Part shown: one piece after another, positions 36,417 to 44,245 of the stretch
How the letters are laid out: every line of letters starts with the position of its first letter
Position numbering within the stretch: position 1 is the first letter of the stretch
NCBI RefSeq assembly: GCF_028748105.1
Contig: NZ_CP118168.1
Location: 124,001-188,000 of the forward strand
Origin: Entomospira nematocerorum
GTDB lineage: Bacteria; Spirochaetota; Spirochaetia; WRBN01
Direction of reading: 5' to 3'
DNA: 64,000 nt
The notes under the pieces: model-generated
Database searches by the model: none
What the model saw: the letters and a program-made list of their open reading frames with translations, nothing else
Told to the model about the DNA's origin: nothing
Made by a program: the position numbers and the translations under genes

Positions 36417-36445
36417 TTGACAGTTTTCGCATTTTTATCTAAACT
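36417..36445 (+). promoter_or_regulatory. Promoter of the exported alpha/beta hydrolase gene
   Basis: TTGACA (36417-36422), 17-bp spacer, TAAACT (36440-36445). Transcription would start near 36453, so the ATG at 36454 would lie at the 5' end, and the preferred ATG at 36475 would have a 22-nt leader with AAAGGA. Confidence 0.75.
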
Positions 36446-36474
36446 CAAGAAGTATGCATAAGAAAGGAATATTT

Positions 36475-37449
36475 ATGAGAAATATTATTATGACATCTCT
36501 GTCATGGCTTTTAGTGACATCTGGTCTGTCTGCAAAGGTAGCCATTCCTAGTGATAATCTTGATACATTCTTGCAGAACATGGAAAGTCAAGTTTCCGGT
36601 GTCATGGACGGTGCTCAAAAATACATCCGATGGATCAATGAAGCAAATCAACCCTCTGATTTTGTTGTTCTTTACTTCCACGGCTACTCCTCCAGTCGAC
36701 AAGAGATCGATCCAGTACCTCCTCTAGTAGCAGATGCCCTAGAAGCAAACCTTTTTTATACACGTTTTAAAGGACATGGCATTAAAAATGGTGGTATCTC
36801 CTTCAAGGATGTTACCTTTGATGACTGGATTTCTGATGCAGAAGAGGCTATGGAGATCGCTCGTATTCTTGGAAAAAAAATTGTTATTATTGCCCATTCC
36901 AATGGCGCAGTTATGGCTATGCACCTTATGAAACACTATCCACAGGAGATTGTTGCTGGACTCTTTATAGCTCCTAATTTTAAACCTAAAAATGCTGCTG
37001 CCGGATTACTAACCACGAATTGGGGTTATAAACTAGGTACGATGATATATAAAGATTCCCTATACTCTATGTCTGACTCAAGAGAATATACAATACCACA
37101 AGGACTTTTCCCTTATGTATGGAGTAAAACACAACACTTGGACGCTACTCGTGCTTTAGCCATTGGTGTCAAGAGATTACAATCTTATCCATTCACAGAA
37201 ATGACGGTACCCCTTTTTATTATTGCATCAGAACACGATCAGGTCGTTAGTACAGCCCATACAAAAAAAGTCTTTGCTAAATATGGAATAAATCATCACG
37301 TAATCAAAGAGCTACGCCTAGAAAATCATACACATACCCTGGGAGAACATACCATTACAGGTTATTATAAAGCCCCAGCCACATCGCAACCTTTCGCGGA
37401 TGCTATGATAGCATTCATCCAGCGGGTTTCATCAAAAACATCTAGCTAA
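36475..37449 (+). CDS. Exported alpha/beta hydrolase
   Basis: 324 residues from ATG 36475, chosen for AAAGGA 6 bp upstream and a proper signal peptide (RNIIMTSLSWLLVTSGLSA, cleavage after LSA). An alpha/beta-hydrolase core follows: FHGYSSSRQE for the oxyanion region, nucleophile Ser142 in AHSNGA, acid in ASEHDQVV and a His in ENHTHTLGEH. The closest types are carboxylesterase/monoacylglycerol lipase-like enzymes acting on small esters or lipids. A periplasmic location follows from the signal peptide. Its 3' end lies 6 bp from the converging tatD, with no terminator between them. Confidence 0.88.
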   Translation: MRNIIMTSLSWLLVTSGLSAKVAIPSDNLDTFLQNMESQVSGVMDGAQKYIRWINEANQPSDFVVLYFHGYSSSRQEIDPVPPLVADALEANLFYTRFKGHGIKNGGISFKDVTFDDWISDAEEAMEIARILGKKIVIIAHSNGAVMAMHLMKHYPQEIVAGLFIAPNFKPKNAAAGLLTTNWGYKLGTMIYKDSLYSMSDSREYTIPQGLFPYVWSKTQHLDATRALAIGVKRLQSYPFTEMTVPLFIIASEHDQVVSTAHTKKVFAKYGINHHVIKELRLENHTHTLGEHTITGYYKAPATSQPFADAMIAFIQRVSSKTSS

Positions 37450-37455
37450 TTATTA

Positions 37456-38244
37456 CTACTCTAAATGATATAATTGATATAAAGATAGGAAATTTTCCTT
37501 TACTTGAGCGACAAGATTGTCTATTGGTACAGTTTTAAGATGAGCAACTTGTTCATAAACATGGGAAACATAAATAGGATGATTGGGTTTCCCTCGGTGT
37601 GGAACGGGAGTTAAATAAGGAGCATCTGTTTCACATAAAATACGATCAATAGGTGCATATGCAAGTGCATCTTGAATTTCTTGAGCGTTCTTAAAGGTAA
37701 TAACTCCAGAAAAGCTAAGATAAGCTCCAAGATCAAGCCATCGCTTTGCCTCATCTTTTCCGCCAGTAAAGCAATGTACAACAACTCGGGGATGACCTAC
37801 ACGTTTGACCATTTGATAGGCTTCATCAAAAGCATCGCGAATATGAAGCATAATCGGAAGATCATATTGATTTGCAAGCGTTAATTGAACATCAAAAGCT
37901 GTTTGCTGTTTTCTACGATCAATATCTTGTCGCGAAAAGTCTAGCCCAACTTCCCCAACGCCAATGACCTTGGGCTCACTCAGTACACCTACCATCTCTT
38001 CATAGCTAAAGGGTCTCTCCATATCAAGTGGATGTTGTCCAATTACGATAAAAGCACGTTCATAAGGAGAGAAAAATTCTAATCTCTCTTGCTGGGTTTT
38101 TGTTGCATCACCAGCATCAATAATGGCAAACAATCCTTGCTGAAAGGCACTCTCTAATAACTGCATAGCATTCTCTGTACTACCCTGTGTCTGCATCATA
38201 TGACAATGATGATCAATCATATCTTTTAGTAGGGGTTCATACAT
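37456..38244 (-). CDS. tatD: TatD family metal-dependent deoxyribonuclease
   Basis: 262 residues from ATG 38244, which has AAAGGAG about 10 bp upstream; an earlier in-frame start (38304) adds 20 unrelated residues. The TIM-barrel metal ligands are seen in order: DHHCH at the N-terminus, GVGEVGLDF (Glu), IMLHIRDAF (His), VVHCFTGG (His) and CETDAPYLTP (Asp). TatD enzymes are 3'-5' exonucleases involved in DNA quality control; the 'YcfH' type has also been linked to D-aminoacyl-tRNA cleavage. Length and motifs fit. Confidence 0.94.
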   Translation of the reverse strand: MYEPLLKDMIDHHCHMMQTQGSTENAMQLLESAFQQGLFAIIDAGDATKTQQERLEFFSPYERAFIVIGQHPLDMERPFSYEEMVGVLSEPKVIGVGEVGLDFSRQDIDRRKQQTAFDVQLTLANQYDLPIMLHIRDAFDEAYQMVKRVGHPRVVVHCFTGGKDEAKRWLDLGAYLSFSGVITFKNAQEIQDALAYAPIDRILCETDAPYLTPVPHRGKPNHPIYVSHVYEQVAHLKTVPIDNLVAQVKENFLSLYQLYHLE

Positions 38245-38404
38245 GTTATTATACTCCTTTGGGAATCGTAAGATACTATAAATAATAGATCTACATAGAT
38301 ACATCTGATGTAATTGAATACGCTATATAATTCATACCAAATTATGTATAACTTGTCAACAAGTGTGGTTGTTTCGCAAAATACTGAAAGAGTTATAAAA
38401 ACTA

Positions 38405-38433
38405 TTGACAAAACCGAAAGCTCTTTATACACT
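38405..38433 (+). promoter_or_regulatory. Promoter of the SRPBCC-like gene (predicted leaderless)
   Basis: TTGACA (38405-38410), 17-bp spacer, TACACT (38428-38433), then 8 bp to ATG 38442. There is no ribosome site in between. Confidence 0.7.
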
Positions 38434-38441
38434 TTAACTAT

Positions 38442-38891
38442 ATGAAACAGTATGATGATATCACTTACGAGCGTAAACTTTTGGGATCACCTGCAATCCT
38501 TTGGCCATTTCTTAGTCAATCAATGCTTTGGAGTACTTGGTTTGCAAAGACTGAAAGTGAGCTGGCACTAGATAAAGAATTTGCCCTTTTATTAACATAC
38601 TTTCCCAGCGATAATTCTGCATTATGGCAAGGAAAAATTCGCCATATCAAAAATCAAATTATGATAGAATTCTCTCTTTATAATCTAGAACTCTCACTGG
38701 AGACACAAGTACGCTTCTTTGTGAAGCAAAACAATGAAAACCTCATTCTATCCATTCAACAAAGTGGATTTACATCCGATAGCTTCTGGCAGGGTCTTAA
38801 GGTGCGTAAAGAACGTAAGCGCTTACTCAGCTTCTGGGAGAAGGCTCTCCATAAGCTTGAATATCAACTAGAGCTAAAACTCAAAGGTTAA
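38442..38891 (+). CDS. Small cytoplasmic protein, possibly SRPBCC/AHSA1-like fold
   Basis: 149 residues, no signal or membrane helix. The order of elements (LLGSPAILWPFLSQSMLWSTW, a strand-rich middle, EN-ILSIQQSGF and a long C-terminal helix with FWEKALHKLEYQLELK) resembles SRPBCC/AHSA1 domains, which bind hydrophobic ligands. The resemblance is by pattern only, and the function is unknown. No ribosome site precedes the ATG, and the promoter -10 ends 8 bp upstream. The next gene has its own promoter. Confidence 0.65.
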   Translation: MKQYDDITYERKLLGSPAILWPFLSQSMLWSTWFAKTESELALDKEFALLLTYFPSDNSALWQGKIRHIKNQIMIEFSLYNLELSLETQVRFFVKQNNENLILSIQQSGFTSDSFWQGLKVRKERKRLLSFWEKALHKLEYQLELKLKG

Positions 38892-38895
38892 TCTC

Positions 38896-38924
38896 TTGAC
38901 AAACTAACCGCTTATATCTATCAT
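38896..38924 (+). promoter_or_regulatory. Promoter of the PEGA/FGE gene (predicted leaderless)
   Basis: TTGACA (38896-38901), 17-bp spacer, TATCAT (38919-38924), then 7 bp to ATG 38932. There is no ribosome site. Confidence 0.75.
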
Positions 38925-38931
38925 TGTAACC

Positions 38932-40341
38932 ATGGCAAGATCAAAAGAAACAAAACTCACCCTTAAAGACTTTTCCGACGTGCAGGTGTCCTTAAAACCT
39001 ATCGCCGGTATGAATCCACGACTCTATCTAAAAATCATCTATGCCACTCTGCTTATTAGTGTATTATTCTTTTTATTCGTTCTACCAGGTCTGGTACAAT
39101 ATGGCAGTGTTGTCTACTTCAGTTCCACTCCAGAACGAGCAAGTATTTATGTTGATGGAAAACGCATAGGATCTACTCCCATGCACATATTTATTCCTGC
39201 AGGAGATCATGAAATTCTCTTTACGAAGCCTTTTTTCATAGAACAAAAAGAGAGTATTACTATCAAAGGTAGGCGATTTTTTTCGCTCTTTATCCCTCAA
39301 ACAAAACATATTACACCAGATCTCCAAATGTTTGATATTCATGGTCTCCTTGAAAGTTCCTATAAGGAAGCATCTTTTGCCTATAGCGCAACCTATTCAT
39401 CTAAATTTCCGCGTGAACCTTTTTTACTTCATGCGCTTGATGATCTCATTGCAAGTCGTCACATAGAGACTCATAGAGATGATATTCTCCGATGGGCAAT
39501 TGACTCCTGGGCACTTATCAGTGATCAACAATCACTGGAAGATGTGACCCAAATGTGGAAAATTTTACAACAACACAATTTCCCTATTGATATGAATATT
39601 ATAACTGCTATCCGTTTTGATACGAATAATCCGCAGCTCTCTGATATTATTCAATATCAGCAAGAGTATAGTCGATCTGATTATACCAATGATTTCATGC
39701 CTTATCGGCAGACCACTCCCCCCCCCCGTATCGCAGTTAATGGTATCATCTTTAAGTATCAATCTCCTTCATCTTTTATCATGGGTGATCCAGTACAACA
39801 GAATGGTATAAAAGAATTCTCTAGTACAGTAAGCCTCAATGAATTTTACTATACAGATAACTTGATCACACAGTCGGAATTCAATCGAATACTCAGTAAG
39901 CAAGGTAAAACATCCGATGATCTCTCGGATGTCATATTTGATCGCTTTGATCCAGCCATCAGCAATCAACCAGTAAGCTATGTCTCATTACCCGTAGCAA
40001 AACTCTTTATCGAACAATTAAACCGTGAGCTAACTCAACTGCAGATGCCTTGGCATGCCCGTCTTCCTTATGAGAGTGAGTGGGAATTTTTAGCTCAATC
40101 AAGACTTATCAATACAGCCTATTATGAATGGATGGAAGAAGGCTATTACCCACTTAAGAATCTACTTTTTGCGAGCAAACCAACTGTTCAGACTCAATTT
40201 CAACCATTTTTACAAAGTGTTCGAGGTTTTGATCCACTTGCAGATCGAATCATGATGCAACAATACTTCCTACGCGGAGCACAAGATCCAAGTTGGCAAA
40301 GTCCATTTATATCCTTTCGCATTATACTAGAACCACAATAA
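38932..40341 (+). CDS. Membrane-anchored PEGA-domain protein with FGE/SUMF1-like domain
   Basis: 469 residues. A cytoplasmic tail of about 30 residues and one membrane helix (34-54) precede a PEGA domain (STPERASIYVDGKRIGSTP, residues 65-84, then PAGDHEILF), so the body is periplasmic. A central helical region (140-260) leads to a formylglycine-generating-enzyme-like domain (about 280-465): FIMGDP, EFYYTDNLITQSEF, QPVSYVSLPVAKLFIEQLNR and RLPYESEWEFLAQ. The C-terminal end of the SUMF1 fold, usually with GN-W-W and RGGS, is shortened to FLRGAQDPSW. Enzymatic activity is doubtful; a binding or structural role is likelier. smpB follows after 14 bp. Confidence 0.8.
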   Translation: MARSKETKLTLKDFSDVQVSLKPIAGMNPRLYLKIIYATLLISVLFFLFVLPGLVQYGSVVYFSSTPERASIYVDGKRIGSTPMHIFIPAGDHEILFTKPFFIEQKESITIKGRRFFSLFIPQTKHITPDLQMFDIHGLLESSYKEASFAYSATYSSKFPREPFLLHALDDLIASRHIETHRDDILRWAIDSWALISDQQSLEDVTQMWKILQQHNFPIDMNIITAIRFDTNNPQLSDIIQYQQEYSRSDYTNDFMPYRQTTPPPRIAVNGIIFKYQSPSSFIMGDPVQQNGIKEFSSTVSLNEFYYTDNLITQSEFNRILSKQGKTSDDLSDVIFDRFDPAISNQPVSYVSLPVAKLFIEQLNRELTQLQMPWHARLPYESEWEFLAQSRLINTAYYEWMEEGYYPLKNLLFASKPTVQTQFQPFLQSVRGFDPLADRIMMQQYFLRGAQDPSWQSPFISFRIILEPQ

Positions 40342-40355
40342 AGAAGAGCATCATC

Positions 40356-40829
40356 ATGGGAAAAAAAGAAAAAAAACATCCAGGTATCATCGCCGAAAAC
40401 CGTAAAGCTCGATTTAACTATGAAATTATCCAAGAGCTAGAGTGTGGTATCGTACTAGTTGGAACAGAGGTAAAAAGCTTACGAGAGGGTCACCTAAACT
40501 TTGTAGATTCGTATTGTGAAATTACAGATTCAGAGCAACTTTATATCTATAAACTATCCATCACACCATATACACATGGCAATATTTATAATCATGTAAT
40601 TGATCGTCCTCGTAAACTATTGGCGCATAAAAAAGAGATTCAAGCCATGTATCGTAAAGTTAGAGAAAAAGGCATCACCTTAGTACCCCTTAAATTTTAC
40701 TTTAAGAATAATCGAGTCAAAGTTCTAGTAGGATTAGCTCGTGGTAAAAAACTTTATGACAAGAGAGAAACCATTAAAGAACGTGATACAGAGCGTAATA
40801 TCGCTAGAGATTTTAAACTTAAGGTATAA
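40356..40829 (+). CDS. smpB: tmRNA-binding protein SmpB
   Basis: 157 residues from ATG 40356. SmpB delivers tmRNA (ssrA) to stalled ribosomes. The family blocks are present: IIAENRKARFNYEI, EAGI-like ELECGIVLVGTEVKSLREG, YIYKLSITPYTHGN and the tail GLARGKKLYDKRETIKERD. An open frame back to 40293 overlaps the upstream gene and lacks similarity. The tmRNA gene itself is not seen in the window. Confidence 0.96.
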   Translation: MGKKEKKHPGIIAENRKARFNYEIIQELECGIVLVGTEVKSLREGHLNFVDSYCEITDSEQLYIYKLSITPYTHGNIYNHVIDRPRKLLAHKKEIQAMYRKVREKGITLVPLKFYFKNNRVKVLVGLARGKKLYDKRETIKERDTERNIARDFKLKV

Positions 40830-40872
40830 AAATTTAATCTAGCATGGTAATCTGCAGCACAGGAGTTCCTTT

Positions 40873-42180
40873 ATGAAAAAATTTTTCAAACATCTGCGAA
40901 AAATATTGCTATCTCCCGTCATGCAGAAGCAAGATGAACTATGTAGACAGTTGATACACAAACAAAATGAACTTACGCAATCAATCAAAAAGCAAGATAT
41001 GATATTATCACTGTTCACACAGAAGCAAGAGCAGCTGACCCAGTCAATCAAAAAGCAAGATGAGATACTATTGCAGTTAACGCAAAAACAACTCACTGGA
41101 TCACTCAAAAAACAAGATGAACTACTGACTCGTATGAATCACATTAACACCCTTTATACACGGCTTTACCAACCAGATCTCTCGTCTCAACTTTTATCTT
41201 TATCTCCACATCCAAAAATATTCTTATTAGATATATGTTCTCATAATAATATTGGTGATATAGCTATTAACATAAATGAGCTATCTAATTTAAAAAAATG
41301 GTTTCCAAACCATCTTATAATTCCCATTGCAGATGAAAATGTGAACATATATTTATCGCTTATTTCCTCATCCATACAGTCATCGGATGTAATCATCTTT
41401 CATGGTGGTGGAAATTTGGGGGATCTCTGGGTTACTCATGAATATCGTAGACGACTCATTGTTCAACATTTTCCAAACAATCTAATTATCCATTTTCCAC
41501 AATCAACGCACTTTAATCGACAAGAAGAACTCACAATGAGTAAAGAATGCTATGCACAACATAAAAACATGGTTTTTTGTGCTCGAGATCAGCGTAGCTA
41601 CCAGTTTATGAAAGAACACTTCTATCATAATATCATATACAGAACCTATGATATTGTTCTTACGTATAAACATCCTTTTACACCTATTAATGCAAACTAT
41701 ACATCAGATATTCTATATTTATTCCGTAATGACAAAGAGAAAAGTAGCAGTATAACCCTAGAAGCAGATCTAGAAAAAATACTTCCACCAAATTTAACTA
41801 TTAACATCAATGATACAATTAATCATTCCTATCCGCATATTACCATGGAAGATCAATTTCATATCTATCATGAAAAATTATTAGAGTGCTACCAGTCCAA
41901 GCTTATTATTACAGATCGTCTGCATGGAGCTATTTTTGCATTAATCGTAGGGACACCAGTCATTGTTTATGATAATTCCTATAAAAAAGTGAGCGCAGCT
42001 CTCACAGAACTACGCCATAAGCTACCAGAAGGCTATCTATTTTTTGCGGAAGAGGATGCATTAACCACTGCTCAAGTAGCAAAAATGCTTGCACTACCAA
42101 AAAACACCCAACTACCTTATCTATTACTTGAAAAAGAATTTAATGATTTTGCACAATTCCTCACACATCAAACAGAGTAA
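40873..42180 (+). CDS. Polysaccharide pyruvyl transferase family protein with coiled-coil N-terminus
   Basis: 435 residues. Residues 15-100 are a Gln/Lys-rich coiled coil containing about 20-residue repeats (TQSIKKQD at residue 35, repeated at 56 and, as TGSLKKQD, at 75). From residue 115 the PF04230-type fold follows: NNIGDIAI, IFHGGGNLGDLW, LIIHFPQSTHF, CARDQRSYQFM, a second half with LIITDRLHGAIFALIVGTP and VIVYDNSYKK. Members transfer pyruvate ketals or act as GT-B glycosyltransferases on cell-surface sugars. AGGAG precedes the ATG. There is no surface-polysaccharide cluster around it. An amphipathic N-terminus (MKKFFKHLRKILLS) may attach it to the membrane. Confidence 0.85.
   Translation: MKKFFKHLRKILLSPVMQKQDELCRQLIHKQNELTQSIKKQDMILSLFTQKQEQLTQSIKKQDEILLQLTQKQLTGSLKKQDELLTRMNHINTLYTRLYQPDLSSQLLSLSPHPKIFLLDICSHNNIGDIAININELSNLKKWFPNHLIIPIADENVNIYLSLISSSIQSSDVIIFHGGGNLGDLWVTHEYRRRLIVQHFPNNLIIHFPQSTHFNRQEELTMSKECYAQHKNMVFCARDQRSYQFMKEHFYHNIIYRTYDIVLTYKHPFTPINANYTSDILYLFRNDKEKSSSITLEADLEKILPPNLTININDTINHSYPHITMEDQFHIYHEKLLECYQSKLIITDRLHGAIFALIVGTPVIVYDNSYKKVSAALTELRHKLPEGYLFFAEEDALTTAQVAKMLALPKNTQLPYLLLEKEFNDFAQFLTHQTE
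40975..41136 (+). repeat. In-gene tandem repeats (about 60 bp unit)
   Basis: The segment TCAATCAAAAAGCAAGAT occurs at 40981 and 41044 (63 bp apart) and, with changes, at 41101 (57 bp further). Each encodes a TQSIKKQD-type coiled-coil repeat. Such repeats can change in number by slippage or recombination without breaking the frame. Confidence 0.85.
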
Positions 42181-42207
42181 AATACAACACATAGACATTA
42201 AATTCTT

Positions 42208-42238
42208 ACAAACCTCTCCTTAATCTAGAGAGGTTTGT
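42208..42238. terminator. Hairpin between the pyruvyltransferase gene and gyrB
   Basis: An 11-bp perfect stem ACAAACCTCTC/GAGAGGTTTGT with a 9-nt loop. No strong T-tract follows on either strand, but its position between two converging genes supports a terminator. Confidence 0.65.
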
Positions 42239-42259
42239 GCTATCCAATTATATATTGTC

Positions 42260-44218
42260 TTATACATCAAGATTCGTTACATAAAGAGCATTTTCTTCAA
42301 TAAATTGTCGTCTAGGGGGTACTTCATCACCCATAAGCATAGAAAACACTAAATCAGCCTCGACAGCATCCTCTAACTTAATAAGTTTAAGTCGTCTTCG
42401 GGATGGATCCATCGTAGTCCTCCAGAGCTCTTCATAATTCATCTCACCAAGACCTTTAAAGCGCTGAATATCATCTTTTTCCGTAAAGTTATACTCTTTC
42501 ATTAAAGCATCTCGCTCCTCATCACTGTAAGCATAGTAGATGTCTTTATTTTTTCCACTACCTTTCATCATTTTATACAGTGGGGGACACGCAAGATACA
42601 CATGGCCTGCTGTAATGAGAGCTTGCATATACCGAAAGAAGAAAGTTAATAATAGTGTGTTAATATGACTACCATCCACATCAGCATCAGCCATAATCAC
42701 AACTTTATGATACCGCAATTTTTCAAGATTAAAATCCTCGCCAATACCTGCTCCTAAGGCTAAAATAATTGGCTGTAATTTTTCATTATCAATAACTTTA
42801 TCCAATCGTGTCTTTTCAACATTGAGCATCTTTCCCCACAATGGTAAAATCGCTTGGATGGCTGGATTACGTCCTTGTTTAGCAGATCCTCCTGCAGAAT
42901 CTCCTTCTACAATAAAGATTTCACACTTTTGTGGATCTTTTTCACTACAATCTGTTAACTTCCCAGGAAGTCCCCCACCTGTCAAGACATTCTTACGCTC
43001 TCGCTCACGGGCTTTTCTTGCAGCAATACGAGCACGTGCGGCCAACATAGCTTTATCAATAACCGCATAAAGAATAGAAGGATTCTCTTCAAAATAGATC
43101 ATTAATCGCTCATAGACAGCAGAATCAACGATTCCTTTTACCTCGCTGTTTCCCAGCTTTTGCTTCGTTTGACCCTCAAACTGAGGATTCGCGATCTTAA
43201 TGCTAATGACAGCTGTCAAACCTTCACGTACATCCTCACCTGAAAAACCACCATCCATCTCTTCGGACTTAATCTTTTTACCAGCCTTCGCCTTAGCCTC
43301 TTTCTTATCAGACTCTACGATTTCATAGCTTTTATTAATAGCTCGTGTTAATGCACTTCTAAATCCTGTTAAATGAGTTCCACCCTCGCGCGTATTAATA
43401 TTATTGACATAAGAGGATAAATTTTCACTGTAACTATCATTATATTGCATGGCGATTTCTAGTTGAATTCCATCTCGTTCTGTCTCCAGATAGATAGGCT
43501 GTGGATGTAAAACAGATCGACCTTTATTGAGATAACGTACAAATCCAGAAACCCCATCTTCAAAAAAGAAGAGTCGCTCCTTTTCCTGATTACTCCGCTC
43601 ATCCTTCAATATAATACGAATACCTTTATTCAAAAAAGCTAACTCACGTAAGCGTATGGCAAGCGTATCATAGCTGTATTCAGTTGTATCGGTAAAAATT
43701 GTCGGATCAGCGGCAAAGCGGATAGTAGTCCCACGCTTATCTGTTGATCCTAGGGTTTGTAAATTATTTTGTGTTATGCCTTGAGCATATCTCTGCTGAT
43801 AAACAACACCGTCTCGATATACAGTTGCCTCAAGCCAGGTAGAGAGTGCATTGACCACAGAAACACCCACACCATGCAATCCTCCAGAGACCTTATAGGT
43901 ATCTTTGTCAAATTTTCCACCAGCATGAAGACGTGTCATAACAAGCTCCAAAGCACTCATGCCTTCGCCCTCATGCATGTCTACCGGAATACCACGGCCA
44001 TCATCATCCACACGAATAATGTTCTCTTTCTCAATGGTAACGGTAATATGGGAACAAAAACCCGCCAAAGCCTCATCAATACTATTATCAACAACCTCAT
44101 ATACCATATGGTGCAAGCCATCGACGCTTGTAGATCCAATATACATTCCTGGACGAACACGCACAGCTTCAAGACCTTTTAATACTTGAATATTTTGTGC
44201 ATCATACTCTTTAGCCAT
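42260..44218 (-). CDS. gyrB: DNA gyrase subunit B
   Basis: 652 residues. It is the ATPase and Toprim subunit of gyrase, which introduces negative supercoils. The GHKL motifs are VRVRPGMYIGST, EVVDNSIDEALAG, DDGRGIPVD and GGLHGVGVSVVNALS. The Toprim motifs are EGDSAGGSAKQGRN and DADVDGSHI, and the C-terminal domain has QRFKGLGEMNYEELW. This length is typical of the short GyrB, without the enterobacterial insert. ParE is less likely because the motifs match GyrB. GAGG lies 8 bp before ATG 44218. rho is immediately upstream on the same strand. gyrA is not in the window. Confidence 0.95.
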   Translation of the reverse strand: MAKEYDAQNIQVLKGLEAVRVRPGMYIGSTSVDGLHHMVYEVVDNSIDEALAGFCSHITVTIEKENIIRVDDDGRGIPVDMHEGEGMSALELVMTRLHAGGKFDKDTYKVSGGLHGVGVSVVNALSTWLEATVYRDGVVYQQRYAQGITQNNLQTLGSTDKRGTTIRFAADPTIFTDTTEYSYDTLAIRLRELAFLNKGIRIILKDERSNQEKERLFFFEDGVSGFVRYLNKGRSVLHPQPIYLETERDGIQLEIAMQYNDSYSENLSSYVNNINTREGGTHLTGFRSALTRAINKSYEIVESDKKEAKAKAGKKIKSEEMDGGFSGEDVREGLTAVISIKIANPQFEGQTKQKLGNSEVKGIVDSAVYERLMIYFEENPSILYAVIDKAMLAARARIAARKARERERKNVLTGGGLPGKLTDCSEKDPQKCEIFIVEGDSAGGSAKQGRNPAIQAILPLWGKMLNVEKTRLDKVIDNEKLQPIILALGAGIGEDFNLEKLRYHKVVIMADADVDGSHINTLLLTFFFRYMQALITAGHVYLACPPLYKMMKGSGKNKDIYYAYSDEERDALMKEYNFTEKDDIQRFKGLGEMNYEELWRTTMDPSRRRLKLIKLEDAVEADLVFSMLMGDEVPPRRQFIEENALYVTNLDV

Positions 44219-44245
44219 TCTTAATCCTCATCTTTTTTGAGCTAT

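Noticed and set aside
42260..44218. ParE (topoisomerase IV) instead of GyrB
   Set aside because: Motif wording, length and neighbourhood with rho fit GyrB better; a genome-wide count of the two would settle it.
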